A stretch of 64,000 nt of DNA from Paenibacillus phoenicis (GCF_034718895.1 NZ_JAYERP010000001.1:3001001-3065000), one strand, 5' to 3'; positions 1 to 8,724 are shown, counted from the stretch's first letter. The notes: a model not told the origin generated them from the letters alone. Numbers and translations are program-made.

Positions 1-634
1 CCGAGATGAGGCGTTACTAACTTATCGTTTCGACGGGCTGTGGGGCCACGATAGGCTGGTCATCAGCACGAGCCATTTGGCGATAAAGGACGGGCAGCTT
101 ATCTGCACTTCGCCGGGACAAAACCAAGTGACCTTATCCCTCTATCCAGCACCTGTCCCATCGGCTGAATTGCGGAGCAGTGCGGGGGTGTTGCAAACTG
201 CGGCAGAACCTGACGGAAGTGTGTTCCAAACGTATACCCTTGATTTTGCCGCTTATTTGCCCGAGCTGACTCTCAACTCTCCATCGGATCGCTCTGTACT
301 GGTGGATGTCCCTGCTGACTGGCCGGAATCCGTATCGGACGTCTGGCTGCGTATCGAGTACGACGGCGATGTGGCCGCCGCTTACCTCGGTGACCGGATG
401 TTGACGGATCATATCCATTACGGACAGCATTGGGAAATCGGGTTAAAACAAGTGCGGCACGAGCTGGAGAACCATCCGCTGCACCTCTCGATTACACCGC
501 TTCGCCGAGGCACGGTGCATAGCTTCGTGAACCAGGCCTACGTGGAGCGATTTGAAGGGGTGGAGATCGCCAAAATCCACGACATTCAGGTCATCCCCCA
601 TTATTCCGCACGTTTATGGCCGCAAGGCAAGTAA
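1..634 (+). CDS. Beta-galactosidase-like glycoside hydrolase, C-terminal part (partial)
   Basis: The frame is open from the first complete codon (position 2) to the TAA at 632-634, so the gene begins before the window; a TTG at 77 is not a credible start. The visible 210 residues look like the C-terminal beta-sandwich region of GH35-type beta-galactosidases of Paenibacillus: a segment around DVWLRIEYDGDVAAAYL, then a WEIGLKQ motif, and a final strand ending in IPHYSARLW. In such enzymes this region packs against the catalytic barrel and helps shape substrate access. No catalytic residues are in view, so family and substrate are inferred from this tail only. It converges on the SDR gene at 726 and is followed by a hairpin terminator. 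Confidence 0.6.
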   Translation, partial: RDEALLTYRFDGLWGHDRLVISTSHLAIKDGQLICTSPGQNQVTLSLYPAPVPSAELRSSAGVLQTAAEPDGSVFQTYTLDFAAYLPELTLNSPSDRSVLVDVPADWPESVSDVWLRIEYDGDVAAAYLGDRMLTDHIHYGQHWEIGLKQVRHELENHPLHLSITPLRRGTVHSFVNQAYVERFEGVEIAKIHDIQVIPHYSARLWPQGK

Positions 635-639
635 AAGTC

Positions 640-686
640 AAAAAGCGCGGGTGCAGGAGGAGTTTCTCATGCCCTCGCGCTTTTTT
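640..686 (+). terminator. Rho-independent terminator between convergent genes
   Basis: An AAAAAGCGCG arm near 640-650 pairs with CGCGCTTTTT near 675-685 and ends in a run of T. The flanking A and T tracts mean that it could serve both the upstream plus-strand gene and the convergent SDR gene. Confidence 0.75.
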
Positions 687-725
687 AGATAGGCGATAGG
701 GAATCCGGACACGTCGTTCCTATGC

Positions 726-1610
726 TCAGTTCACCGGTAATCCCCGCTCGCGTGCAAAATTGCCCCAATGCGGCTTACGTCCGTCGATGTCGATGAACCC
801 GTATTCGTCGGACAGGTCCCAGCTGGTCAGCGCTCGGCCGGTTTTGGCGTGGACGTTCGGGTCTGCGGCCAGAGCCGCCACTGCTTGCCCCACAAAATAC
901 GGCGTTTCGGATTCCGCGTATAACGGTTCCTTCTTGATGGCATCTCGCCAATTCGCTTCCTGAACGCCAAAGTAATCCAGCATCTGCTCGGAACGCAAAA
1001 ATCCAGGAGTCACCGCCAATGCCGTCACATTGTGCGCCTTCAGTTCCTCGGCCATGGCTGCGGCCAGGTGGATCGGTGAGATTTTGGCCAGACTGTAGTA
1101 CAGGTTCCCTCGATAGTTATAGGTCGATCCGTCGGTAATTTCGATGACCAGGCCTTCCTTCCGTTTGATCATCATCGGTACCCCGTAATAGCTCGTAATG
1201 AGATGGGTATGAACGGCCCGCTCCTGCATCAGTAACCCATCGGCCAACGGCTGCTCCCAGAACGGAGTGTTCCAATGGGTGAGGTTCTCGCCGCCCCAAA
1301 TGTCATTCACCAAAATGTCCAGGCGTCCGTTCTGTTCCTTGTCCACACGTTCAAACAAAGCCTTGACCTGCTCCGGCACCGTATGATCCGTGCGGACGGC
1401 GATCCCGATTCCGCCGCGAGCGGTTACCATTTCAGCCGTCTCGTCAATCGTCTCCGTTCGGCCGATGTCCGATGCTTCTCCCCGGACGCTCCGTCCGGTG
1501 CAATACACCGTCGCCCCAGCAGCCCCCAACATAACAGCGATTCCCCGGCCTGCTCCACGTGTTGCTCCGGCAACGACGGCCACTTTTCCCGCTAAAGGTT
1601 TCTTATCCAT
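726..1610 (-). CDS. SDR family NAD(P)-dependent oxidoreductase
   Basis: A 294-residue short-chain dehydrogenase/reductase, predicted cytosolic. The Rossmann nucleotide-binding motif GATRGAG lies at residues 15-21, and the catalytic YxxxK is seen in NLYYSLAK around residue 177. The open frame extends 19 codons further upstream, but the ATG at 1610 starts the usual SDR N-terminus (LAGKVAVVAGATRG) and has a GGAAAGGA sequence about 13 nt before it. The substrate cannot be read from the sequence. It is divergent from a WYL-domain regulator at 1746, with a strong palindrome between them, so the regulator probably controls it. Confidence 0.85.
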   Translation of the reverse strand: MDKKPLAGKVAVVAGATRGAGRGIAVMLGAAGATVYCTGRSVRGEASDIGRTETIDETAEMVTARGGIGIAVRTDHTVPEQVKALFERVDKEQNGRLDILVNDIWGGENLTHWNTPFWEQPLADGLLMQERAVHTHLITSYYGVPMMIKRKEGLVIEITDGSTYNYRGNLYYSLAKISPIHLAAAMAEELKAHNVTALAVTPGFLRSEQMLDYFGVQEANWRDAIKKEPLYAESETPYFVGQAVAALAADPNVHAKTGRALTSWDLSDEYGFIDIDGRKPHWGNFARERGLPVN

Positions 1611-1670
1611 GGTTTCGTTCGCTTCCTTTCCAGATTGAATTTCGCACGTACCTTTGTAGAATATCAAAGT

Positions 1671-1695
1671 ATATATGACATCTATTGTCTTATAT
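1671..1695. promoter_or_regulatory. Palindromic operator candidate, SDR/WYL-regulator intergenic region
   Basis: The 25 bp read ATATA-n-GACA-n5-TGTC-n-TATAT, matching its own reverse complement at 18 of 25 positions. It lies in the 135-bp divergent gap, just upstream of a TATAAT at 1702-1707 that could be the -10 box of the regulator gene. The expected -35 position (1679-1684) falls inside the palindrome and is poor, as in promoters that need or are blocked by a bound factor. Binding by the adjacent WYL regulator is inferred. Confidence 0.6.
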
Positions 1696-1745
1696 CCATG
1701 GTATAATCATTCCACGAATCTAAAGAGGCGGGAGGGGGAGTTATT

Positions 1746-2705
1746 GTGCGTGCGGATCGTTTGCTAAATCTGCTGCTCTTGCTGCAGAACCGGGGAAAAA
1801 TGAGCTCGCGCCAGCTGGCAGAGCTGCTGGAGGTGTCGGAGCGGACGATCGTCCGGGACATCGAGGCGTTGAGCGCGGCGGGCATCCCCGTGTACGCGGA
1901 GCGCGGCTCCCGCGGCGGTTGGGTGCTGGCGGACAGCTATCGGACGAACCTGACCGGCATGCGGCCGGAGGAAATCGTCTCGCTGCTGCTGACGAACCAT
2001 AACGAGCTTTTGAAGGATCTGGGGATACAGGGGGATTTTCAGGCTGCTTATCAGAAGCTACTAGCCGCTGCCCCCGCCCCAATTCGGCAGGACGCCGAGA
2101 TGATCCGCGAGCGCCTCCATATCGACGGGGCCGGATGGCATGCCTCGGAGGAGGCTTTCCCTTGGCTGGCCGCCGTGCAGCAGGCGGTATGGACCCAGCG
2201 GAAGCTGCGCATCCGCTACCGCAAGGAAGACGATGTCACCGAGCGGATCATCCATCCCCTGGGGCTCATCGCCAAACGCAACGTATGGTACGTAGCGGCC
2301 GAGCAGGAGCCGAACGGGGAGCTTCGCACGTTCCGCATTTCCCGGCTGGAGGAAGCCTCCCTGTTAGAGGAGACATTCGTACGGCCAGATGGGTTTGACC
2401 TGGCGGCGTATTGGGAGCAATCGACCGCTCGCTTCAAATCGGAACTGCCCCGCTATCTCGCGCGGATACGGACGAACGAAACCGGGCTGAGCCAACTCCG
2501 CAGGGAGCGATTCATCAAAGTGCTTCATACGGAAGGACCGGACAACCAGGGCCAGATTCTGGCGGAGATCGACCTCCAGACACTGGACTGGGCATGCGGC
2601 GTGATCCTAAGGAACGGCCGGGATGTAGAAGTGCTGGAGCCGCAAGAGCTGCGAGAACGAGTGAAATCCGAAGCTCAGGCGATACTCACGTTGTATGAAC
2701 ACTAG
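1746..2705 (+). CDS. YafY-type transcriptional regulator with HTH and WYL domains
   Basis: A 319-residue DNA-binding protein. Residues 1-60 form a DeoR-like winged helix (LLNLLLLLQNRGKMSSRQLAELLEVS, then ERTIVRDIEAL), followed by a linker and a WYL sensor domain around residues 140-215 (RIRYRK, HPLGLIAKRNVWYVAA, FRISRL), and a C-terminal WCX-like extension. The start is GTG, 10 nt after GGGAGGGGGAG. WYL domains often sense small molecules or nucleic acid; the ligand here is unknown. Divergent orientation next to the SDR gene suggests local control of that gene and of itself. Confidence 0.88.
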   Translation: MRADRLLNLLLLLQNRGKMSSRQLAELLEVSERTIVRDIEALSAAGIPVYAERGSRGGWVLADSYRTNLTGMRPEEIVSLLLTNHNELLKDLGIQGDFQAAYQKLLAAAPAPIRQDAEMIRERLHIDGAGWHASEEAFPWLAAVQQAVWTQRKLRIRYRKEDDVTERIIHPLGLIAKRNVWYVAAEQEPNGELRTFRISRLEEASLLEETFVRPDGFDLAAYWEQSTARFKSELPRYLARIRTNETGLSQLRRERFIKVLHTEGPDNQGQILAEIDLQTLDWACGVILRNGRDVEVLEPQELRERVKSEAQAILTLYEH

Positions 2706-2734
2706 GCTAGGTGACCCCCTCTTTGTCCGGACGC

Positions 2735-3305
2735 TTTTGCAGGATTATCCCCTTTGATCAGGTCGCGGGGAAACAGATCCTCTCGGGAAGGAAAGGGTGG
2801 GGAAGGGACAGATGTTCGACTAGCTCCCCTCTCTCTGCCCGGACGCTTTGCAGGATTATCCCCTTTGATCAGAGCGCATGGAAACAGATCCACTCAAGAG
2901 AACGAAAAGCAGGGGGAGGGCCGGATTTTCGTGTAGTTCAGGATGGGTTGAGAGTGGTTCGTGGTGGATTCGGAATTCGTGCAGAATTGATGCGAATTGA
3001 TTCGGAAATGCTGGGAATTGATCCGAGAATGGTTGGGAACGATTGAGATTGAATCAGAGCAAATTCAGGATTGATTTGGGAATGATTAAAGGTGATTCGG
3101 GATTGACTCGGGGTTGGTTCAAATTGCTTTTTGGATGGTTCGGGAATAGTTCGGGATCCAGTCTCGGACTTGTCCCTGATTTCCCGTTCCCTTATTCGGA
3201 CACGCCTTCCGCCCCACGCCACCTGCTTACCTTCTGAACGAAAGGGATAATGATGCAAAAGAACCTCACAGAGGCACCCTGAACGAAAGGGATAATGTGT
3301 GAAAG
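2735..3305. repeat. Intergenic repeat region (2706-3396) with three kinds of short repeat
   Basis: No gene is credible here. A block of about 55 bp (CCGGACGCTT..GCAGGATTATCCCCTTTGATCAG..GGAAACAGATCC) occurs twice, near 2728-2781 and 2839-2892. Next, 2950-3175 is a degenerate tandem of short units resembling GAATTGATTCGG and GGGATTGG. Last, CTGAACGAAAGGGATAATG occurs twice (3233 and 3279), and is the reverse complement of the GGATTATCCC..TTCAG core of the first block. The same core recurs near 37953 and 52110. Confidence 0.75.
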
Positions 3306-3344
3306 TCCCCCCAGAAAGACTCCCCTCCCTCAACCACCTGCTTA

Positions 3345-3391
3345 TAAAAAATAGCCGGCCAGAACAATCAACTTCTGGCCGGCTATTTTTT
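3345..3391 (-). terminator. Rho-independent terminator after the MBL hydrolase gene
   Basis: A perfect 18-19 bp stem (AATAGCCGGCCAGAA with TTCTGGCCGGCTATT) around an 8-nt loop, flanked by A and T runs. It ends the GH2-MBL transcript. Confidence 0.92.
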
Positions 3392-3396
3392 CACGG

Positions 3397-4257
3397 TTAG
3401 TCCAGCAGGAATGCGCGCGGCGATACGTAGAGGAAGCGCTCGGCTCTGGCCATCACGTGGACTTTCTGCTCGGGAAAATGTTCATACACATAATCCACGA
3501 AGTGCCCCGGCTTCTCTGCATTTACCGCGAACAGGTCATAATGCAGCGGGATCACTGTATCCACGCCGATTTCCTGGGCGAAGTGTGCCGCTTCCCGGTA
3601 ATCCATGTTCCCAACGATTCCGCGCCGCTGGCGGAAGTAATCCCGCCCGTTGATCGGCAGCAGGGCGATGTCCGGTTTCAGCTCACCAACTCGCTTGATC
3701 AATTCCGGAAAAACCAACGTATCCCCGGCATGATAAAGCGTCACGCCGTTAAGCTCCAAAACGTACCCGACGTACCGGGGGCAGCCGTCCGCATCCCGTT
3801 CCAACTGCTCATGGGCCGCCGCAATTGGCGTTACTCGCAGCTTGGAGAAGAATTCCAGCGGCTTACGGTCGTCTGCGGTGATGAGCAGGGAGTCCGGTAG
3901 GCCCATCTCCTGCAATGCCGGCTTGCAGCACGCCGGTGCGAGGATCGGCGCCTCCGGACTGCTGCGATGCAGCCACGGCAGCGTCCGCGCATCCATATGG
4001 TCATCGTGTTCATGCGTAATCAGGCATAGCTGAACGCCTTCAATCTCTTCCGGTGCAATGGGCGCAGGAAATGTGCGCCGCCAATCGCCGTCGTCCAGAT
4101 CGCCCGAGAGATAGGGATCTACGTAAATCGTGATCCCATCCCCTTTAACGATGACGCTTTCCTGGCCAAGATACCAAATCGCCAAGGTTCCGTAGGGGGC
4201 TTTCGTCCGGGCGATCTCGCGGATCAATGCGGCGCCTGTTCGCTGATTTTGAGTCAT
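3397..4257 (-). CDS. Metallo-beta-lactamase-fold hydrolase, UlaG-like
   Basis: A 286-residue MBL-fold protein with the metal-binding motif HEHDDHMD at residues 82-89, an early DPYLSGD loop, and further metal ligands in YHAGDT and PLHYD. It resembles the UlaG (L-ascorbate-6-phosphate lactonase) branch. A lactonase or other hydrolase acting on a sugar acid or phosphosugar is plausible, but the substrate is not visible. The gene starts 24 nt after the GH2 stop and so is probably co-transcribed with it. Confidence 0.8.
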   Translation of the reverse strand: MTQNQRTGAALIREIARTKAPYGTLAIWYLGQESVIVKGDGITIYVDPYLSGDLDDGDWRRTFPAPIAPEEIEGVQLCLITHEHDDHMDARTLPWLHRSSPEAPILAPACCKPALQEMGLPDSLLITADDRKPLEFFSKLRVTPIAAAHEQLERDADGCPRYVGYVLELNGVTLYHAGDTLVFPELIKRVGELKPDIALLPINGRDYFRQRRGIVGNMDYREAAHFAQEIGVDTVIPLHYDLFAVNAEKPGHFVDYVYEHFPEQKVHVMARAERFLYVSPRAFLLD

Positions 4258-4281
4258 TAGATAGGGGCACTCCTTGATTTT

Positions 4282-6036
4282 TTAGGTTCCCGCTACAATC
4301 GAACGAATGGTTTCCAGAGGCAGCTTCGGCTTACGATCATAGGTCAACAGGCCATTAATTTCCTGCTCCACGTCCGTAAACTGGGTATAGCAGAAGCCTT
4401 GAACCACCGGAGATTGCAGCATCGGTACGATAACATTCTTTAGCCGCAACGCAAAATCCTCCTCATTCTCCGCACCCGAGTACCCCCAGCCTTCCCATTC
4501 GTTCACCTTAAAGGATATCCCGCCAAACTCTGTGACCAGAATCGGCTGCCCCTCGTAAGGGAATCCGGGCACCAGAATCACCCGATTACCGGGAGCAGCA
4601 GTCAAAGCCGATTCGACCGTTGCATACCGTTCCTCCAGCTTTTCCCTACGCCACTCGTAGTCGTGAATCGTCACAAGGTCGGTGGTAACCAGTTCCCATC
4701 CGTCATTGGAAATGACCGGGCGCGTGGGGTCCAGCGATTTGGTCAGGTGGTACAGCGATACCGCGTGGTGCTGCTGCTGCTTGTCAATCATAATGTTGGT
4801 CACGCCCCAACTTTCGTTCAGCGGAACCCATGCCACGATGCAAGGATGGTTAAAATCCCGCTCCACCGCCTGCATCCATTCCCGCGTCATCCGGCTGACA
4901 TACTGCTCAGTGAACTGGTAGGCGTTCGCCATCTCCCCCCACACCAGCAGACCCAGCTTGTCGGCCCAATACAAGTAGCGGGGATCTTCGATTTTCTGAT
5001 GCTTCCGCACCCCGTTCAGCCCCATGGCCTTCACCAGCTCCACGTCCCGGCGCAAGTCCTCGTCGCTTGGCGCGGTCAGCAAGCCATCCGGGAAGTAACC
5101 TTGATCCAGCACCAGCTTCATATAATAGGAACGATTATTTAAGTGCAGTTTGCCGGATTCCACTGAAATTTTGCGCATCCCGAAATAGCTATAGACCGTG
5201 TCCACGGGCATACCATCGATCAGCAGCGTTAGCTCTAGATCGTACAAATTGGGGCGCTCCGGCGTCCACCAGCGTCCCAGACCATGATCGTTAAAGTCAT
5301 CCAGGTGAATCACCCGGCGACCCGACTCATGACTTAAGGAGAAGCAATCCTCAGCGACAAATTCGCCGTTAAACGTGATGACGGCTTTCATGCTGGCTTT
5401 AACGGAGGCGCTGTGCCCTGCCAAAAACACCTCAAGACCGATATCATTCTTGTCGATGTCCGGGATCAACCGAATGCGATCAATTCGTGTCGTTGGTACC
5501 GGCTCAAGCCAGACGCTCTGCCAAATCCCGGTCGTGCGGGTGTAAAAGATGCTCTCCGACTGATCCTTCCAATACTGCTTGCCCCGCGGCAGGGAGACGT
5601 CGCGGCTGTAGTCCGTCGCCTTCACGACAACGATATTCTCGCCTTCATCAAGCACATCCGTAATATCCGCCTTAAACGGCGTATGTCCGCCTTCATGCAT
5701 CGCCACCAGATGCCCGTTCACCCATACTTTGGCCTCGTAATCCACGGCGCCAAAATGCAGCAGCAGCCGGCCAGCCTTATAGTCTTCCGGTACGGTAAAG
5801 GTTCTCCGGTACCAGACCTGATCGTGTACGGTTGGATCGCCGATGCCGCTCAGCTTGCTCTGGTAGCAGAACGGCACGTTGATTTTCCGGCCAAAATCAT
5901 GTTTCTCGTACCATCTTTCCCTTTCACCAATCCCTTGGTCGTCAAATTCAAACTCCCATTCTCCGTTTAAACTCATCCAAGCGTCGCGGACAAATTGGGG
6001 ACGAGGGTACTCGTTACGTAAAGGTTGACTTGTCAT
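4282..6036 (-). CDS. Glycoside hydrolase family 2 protein
   Basis: A 584-residue GH2 enzyme without a signal peptide, so probably acting on imported oligosaccharides. An N-terminal sugar-binding jelly roll (WMSLNGEWEFEFD, then WYRRTFTVP) and an immunoglobulin-like domain precede the TIM barrel. The acid/base is E408 in WVPLNESWG and the nucleophile E503 in TEFGG. Beta-galactosidase, beta-glucuronidase or alpha-L-arabinopyranosidase activity are all possible in this family. The ATG at 6036 has GAAGGAG about 7 nt upstream. It heads a two-gene operon with the MBL hydrolase and has its own promoter of the shared type at 6106-6142. Confidence 0.88.
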   Translation of the reverse strand: MTSQPLRNEYPRPQFVRDAWMSLNGEWEFEFDDQGIGERERWYEKHDFGRKINVPFCYQSKLSGIGDPTVHDQVWYRRTFTVPEDYKAGRLLLHFGAVDYEAKVWVNGHLVAMHEGGHTPFKADITDVLDEGENIVVVKATDYSRDVSLPRGKQYWKDQSESIFYTRTTGIWQSVWLEPVPTTRIDRIRLIPDIDKNDIGLEVFLAGHSASVKASMKAVITFNGEFVAEDCFSLSHESGRRVIHLDDFNDHGLGRWWTPERPNLYDLELTLLIDGMPVDTVYSYFGMRKISVESGKLHLNNRSYYMKLVLDQGYFPDGLLTAPSDEDLRRDVELVKAMGLNGVRKHQKIEDPRYLYWADKLGLLVWGEMANAYQFTEQYVSRMTREWMQAVERDFNHPCIVAWVPLNESWGVTNIMIDKQQQHHAVSLYHLTKSLDPTRPVISNDGWELVTTDLVTIHDYEWRREKLEERYATVESALTAAPGNRVILVPGFPYEGQPILVTEFGGISFKVNEWEGWGYSGAENEEDFALRLKNVIVPMLQSPVVQGFCYTQFTDVEQEINGLLTYDRKPKLPLETIRSIVAGT

Positions 6037-6065
6037 TTTTCCGCTCCTTCGGGTCTCAATTTATT

Positions 6066-6142
6066 GTTTTTGTTTTAATACATAATTTTTGTATCTTTTA
6101 AGCTAAATATATCCCCGAACTCATATTTTGTCAACGCTTTCA
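6066..6142 (-). promoter_or_regulatory. GH2 promoter with cre-like site and downstream operator
   Basis: Read on the minus strand: TTGACA (6129-6134), a 17-bp spacer, and TATATT (6106-6111). TGAAAGCGTTGACA (6129-6142) overlaps the -35 box and fits the CcpA cre consensus with one mismatch. Downstream of the -10, around 6071-6095, is an AT-rich element of the form TTGT-TTTAAT-ACAT. The same arrangement occurs at 12628-12703 and 13810-13881. Confidence 0.8.
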
Positions 6143-6211
6143 GCTGATTTTTCTAATCATATTAGGCATTTTTATTTTACGAACTTTTTGGAATTAAGTA
6201 TCTGCAATACA

Positions 6212-6245
6212 AAAAAAACCACCAACTCCCCAAGGAGCCGATGGT
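6212..6245 (-). terminator. Terminator after the ArsR-type regulator gene
   Basis: On the minus strand, ACCATCGGCTCC-TTGG-GGAGTTGGTGGT is followed by eight T. The stem includes several G-U pairs. Confidence 0.7.
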
Positions 6246-6270
6246 TAGATTAAAGCTTCATTGAATATAA

Positions 6271-7209
6271 TCAAGCGTCTTCATCCAAAGTGTAGGCGAC
6301 CTGCAGAACCAGGTCCTGGTCGTAATCGCCAAACTGCTTGCCGAATAGATTAACGCCGCCCTTATGGATCGCATCCGGCTTGACGCCGATCCGCACACGC
6401 AGACTCGGCCGTTGATCGAGGTTCAGATCGTTGATCGTGACGTCGGAGACTTTCTGCATATCGAGCGTCGTGCGTTCGCGGTCAACTCGCCATGTTTTCA
6501 ACAAGCCGTATTGCGTCATCCAATCTTCCCACCAGGACGGATTTAATGCGCCGCGCCGATCCCCAAAATCCCCGGGACTCGTCCACATGCCGATCTCAAC
6601 GCCATTAATCCATACGGAAATATCTGAAGGCCAGTCATTGTCATAGTTTGGTGCTTCCGAGCACATTTCCATTGACAACTCCAGCGATTGAATGCGCGCA
6701 TTCTGCGGAACTTCCAGCGGGAACTGGTACTCCACATACCCTTTACGAAACCACAGAATCTGCGCCCCCACATGCTTAGGGTGGTAGAAGCTGGCCGGCT
6801 CATCCTCCCGAACCAGCATCCCTTCGCTGGATGCCATGCCGCACGTCGGATGAACCTCACAATCGCTGTAATGCCCGATCGGCATTTCAACCTCGTAAAA
6901 CTTCATCCCGTCCTTGGACGTCCGGATGCTCGAGTTCAACGAGATGAGAATATCGTCGTAATTGCGGCTGCACACCTTCATCGCACCGCGGACGGCCGGA
7001 AGCAATTCCGTATTAATCAGCTTGGCTGCTTCCAATATCTTGACGTTGTTCGCCACCGTAGACACTGGCAGCTCCAGCGTCTCGGCAAGCTCAATGATAT
7101 TCATGCTCCGCGTGTTGAGCAGGCGAAGAATGTCTACGCGAGACCGTGTAGAGAGCGCGTGCGCCACTTGAACCAGCTTATCCGGTTCGTGTATCCCGAC
7201 TTCCAGCAT
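6271..7209 (-). CDS. ArsR-type winged-helix regulator with a C-terminal beta-sandwich-like domain
   Basis: A 312-residue protein, about three times the length of a typical ArsR. Residues 1-90 form an ArsR/SmtB-like winged helix (HALSTRSRVDILRLL, then ELAETLELPVSTVANNVKIL). The remaining 220 residues contain CEVHPTCGMAS followed by beta-rich sequence (IQSLELSMEMCSEAP, ISVWINGVEIGMW, SPGDFGDRRG) that looks like a carbohydrate-binding sandwich. I infer a sugar-responsive repressor or activator of the surrounding genes. Its own upstream region (7259-7285) has a related operator-like sequence, CTACAATAAGCTGTAATAAA. It sits between the GH43-ABC operon and the GH2 operon. Confidence 0.8.
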   Translation of the reverse strand: MLEVGIHEPDKLVQVAHALSTRSRVDILRLLNTRSMNIIELAETLELPVSTVANNVKILEAAKLINTELLPAVRGAMKVCSRNYDDILISLNSSIRTSKDGMKFYEVEMPIGHYSDCEVHPTCGMASSEGMLVREDEPASFYHPKHVGAQILWFRKGYVEYQFPLEVPQNARIQSLELSMEMCSEAPNYDNDWPSDISVWINGVEIGMWTSPGDFGDRRGALNPSWWEDWMTQYGLLKTWRVDRERTTLDMQKVSDVTINDLNLDQRPSLRVRIGVKPDAIHKGGVNLFGKQFGDYDQDLVLQVAYTLDEDA

Positions 7210-7257
7210 AGGAACCTCCGTATCCGTATTCCCAAAAAATGATCTTACTTTCTTGAC

Positions 7258-7285
7258 TTTACTACAATAAGCTGTAATAAATCAA
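7258..7285 (-). promoter_or_regulatory. Operator-like sequence upstream of the ArsR-type regulator
   Basis: TACA-ATAAGC-TGTA, flanked by TTTAC and AATAAA, shares the TACAATAA core with the element at 12642-12649. It would allow autoregulation. Confidence 0.4.
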
Positions 7286-7300
7286 GATTCATAAAGGTTA

Positions 7301-8722
7301 TCACGATTCCGGGATCTTCAACGGCATCAGATCAAAGCAGTCCAGTTCAAACTCCCCGCGATTCTTGGTGAATCGCAGCTTGTTTGTCCCATCCTTCAGC
7401 TGAATTTTGGCAGTGGACAATCCCCAGTTGTTCCATCCCTTCGGGTGAACCGCCACGGTAACGGAAGATCCCATATCAACGCTTAAATCAAAATAGGCCA
7501 TTTCTCCGGCAGCGCTCCCGTTTGCGGTTCTCGCCAGCAAGAGATACTCTCCCGCCGCAGCTTGGACGGAATACTCCGCGTAGCTGTCTTCCTGCTCAAA
7601 CCGTCCTACGCTCTTTCCACCGGAACCCGCAGGATTCTCCAGCACAGTCACACCGTCTCCAAGCTGCCCCTTCTCCGCTTCATAGCGGATGCGGCTCGCC
7701 TCTCCGGACGGCAAGGATAGCGGGAGGTTCGGGTCTACTGGAACCCCTAGATTCGGGGTGTTATCCGCATTCCAGGTAAAGGGCTGCATCCGCACTTCCC
7801 GGTTCCAGCCGGCATCCTTGTATTTCGCCACGTGATATACAATCCAATCCTCTGTACCGTCAGGTGACGTGGTGAAGGAATGGTGTCCCGGGCCGTACAG
7901 CCCGTTGCCGGACACAAAAATTGGTTCCTCCCTCTTATGCCATGAAGCCGGATCGAGCAAATCGCTGGTCACATCTGCCGTGATCAAGCCCAGACAATAA
8001 TCGTTCGTCCAGCTTCCGCTCGCCGAGTAGACCAGATTAATGGTTCCGTTTCGAACCGCCACCTGCGGACCTTCATTGACATGCGGCGAATGGTTCGTTT
8101 CCCAGGCATAGGTCGGCCGGGCGATCTCCACACGCTCCGAATCAATCGTCCAGGGGTTACTCATATGGGCGATGTATAGATTTTGACGAACATTCTTGTC
8201 CCCTTCCCAACCGGACCAAATAAAATACAACTCGCCATTCACCTGCAGAACGGTCCCATCAATGGCCCAACGATTGGCGGCGTCGGTGATTTGCCCTTTT
8301 TGCTTCCATACACCTTGTAATGGATCGGTCGAGGTATTCTCCATCACGTACATGCGATGGTTCACGTTGTCCCCGTCATCCATGGCGTAATAAATATACC
8401 AGGCTCCATGAATATAATGAAGCTCGGGAGCCCAAATGCCGTGGCCGCCTGTCGGAATCACCCTCCGGGGAGCGGCATCCACCCCCGTCATACTGGCGGA
8501 TTTCCAAACCGTCACGTCACCGCCGGTGGTTTTCGTGAAGTAATAATACCCGTCGGTATGTTTATACATCCATGGATCTGCCCCGTCCTGCATCAGCACA
8601 TTATAGAAATCATCCCGTTCTTCACCCGCGCTACCGGAGCCAGAACAACCTACCTGCGCCAATAGAAACAGACAAATGGCAGGCAACAGCGCTTTCCCGA
8701 ATTTTCCCGTTTCCATCTTCAT
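7301..8722 (-). CDS. GH43 glycosidase, lipoprotein, with C-terminal carbohydrate-binding module
   Basis: About 473 residues. The N-terminus is a lipoprotein signal with lipobox LAQVGC, so the enzyme is tethered outside the membrane. The five-bladed GH43 propeller starts at DGADPWMY (catalytic base Asp) and carries VNEGPQV (general acid Glu). The last 130 residues resemble a CBM6-type module (IRYEAEKGQL, SVGRF, ending NWGLSTAKIQLKDGTNKLRF). Alpha-L-arabinofuranosidase or endo-arabinanase activity is typical of this type. A GTG at 8728 overlaps the permease stop, but the ATG at 8722 is better placed after AAAGGG. It is the last gene of the transporter operon. Confidence 0.85.
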   Translation of the reverse strand: MKMETGKFGKALLPAICLFLLAQVGCSGSGSAGEERDDFYNVLMQDGADPWMYKHTDGYYYFTKTTGGDVTVWKSASMTGVDAAPRRVIPTGGHGIWAPELHYIHGAWYIYYAMDDGDNVNHRMYVMENTSTDPLQGVWKQKGQITDAANRWAIDGTVLQVNGELYFIWSGWEGDKNVRQNLYIAHMSNPWTIDSERVEIARPTYAWETNHSPHVNEGPQVAVRNGTINLVYSASGSWTNDYCLGLITADVTSDLLDPASWHKREEPIFVSGNGLYGPGHHSFTTSPDGTEDWIVYHVAKYKDAGWNREVRMQPFTWNADNTPNLGVPVDPNLPLSLPSGEASRIRYEAEKGQLGDGVTVLENPAGSGGKSVGRFEQEDSYAEYSVQAAAGEYLLLARTANGSAAGEMAYFDLSVDMGSSVTVAVHPKGWNNWGLSTAKIQLKDGTNKLRFTKNRGEFELDCFDLMPLKIPES

Positions 8723-8724
8723 TT

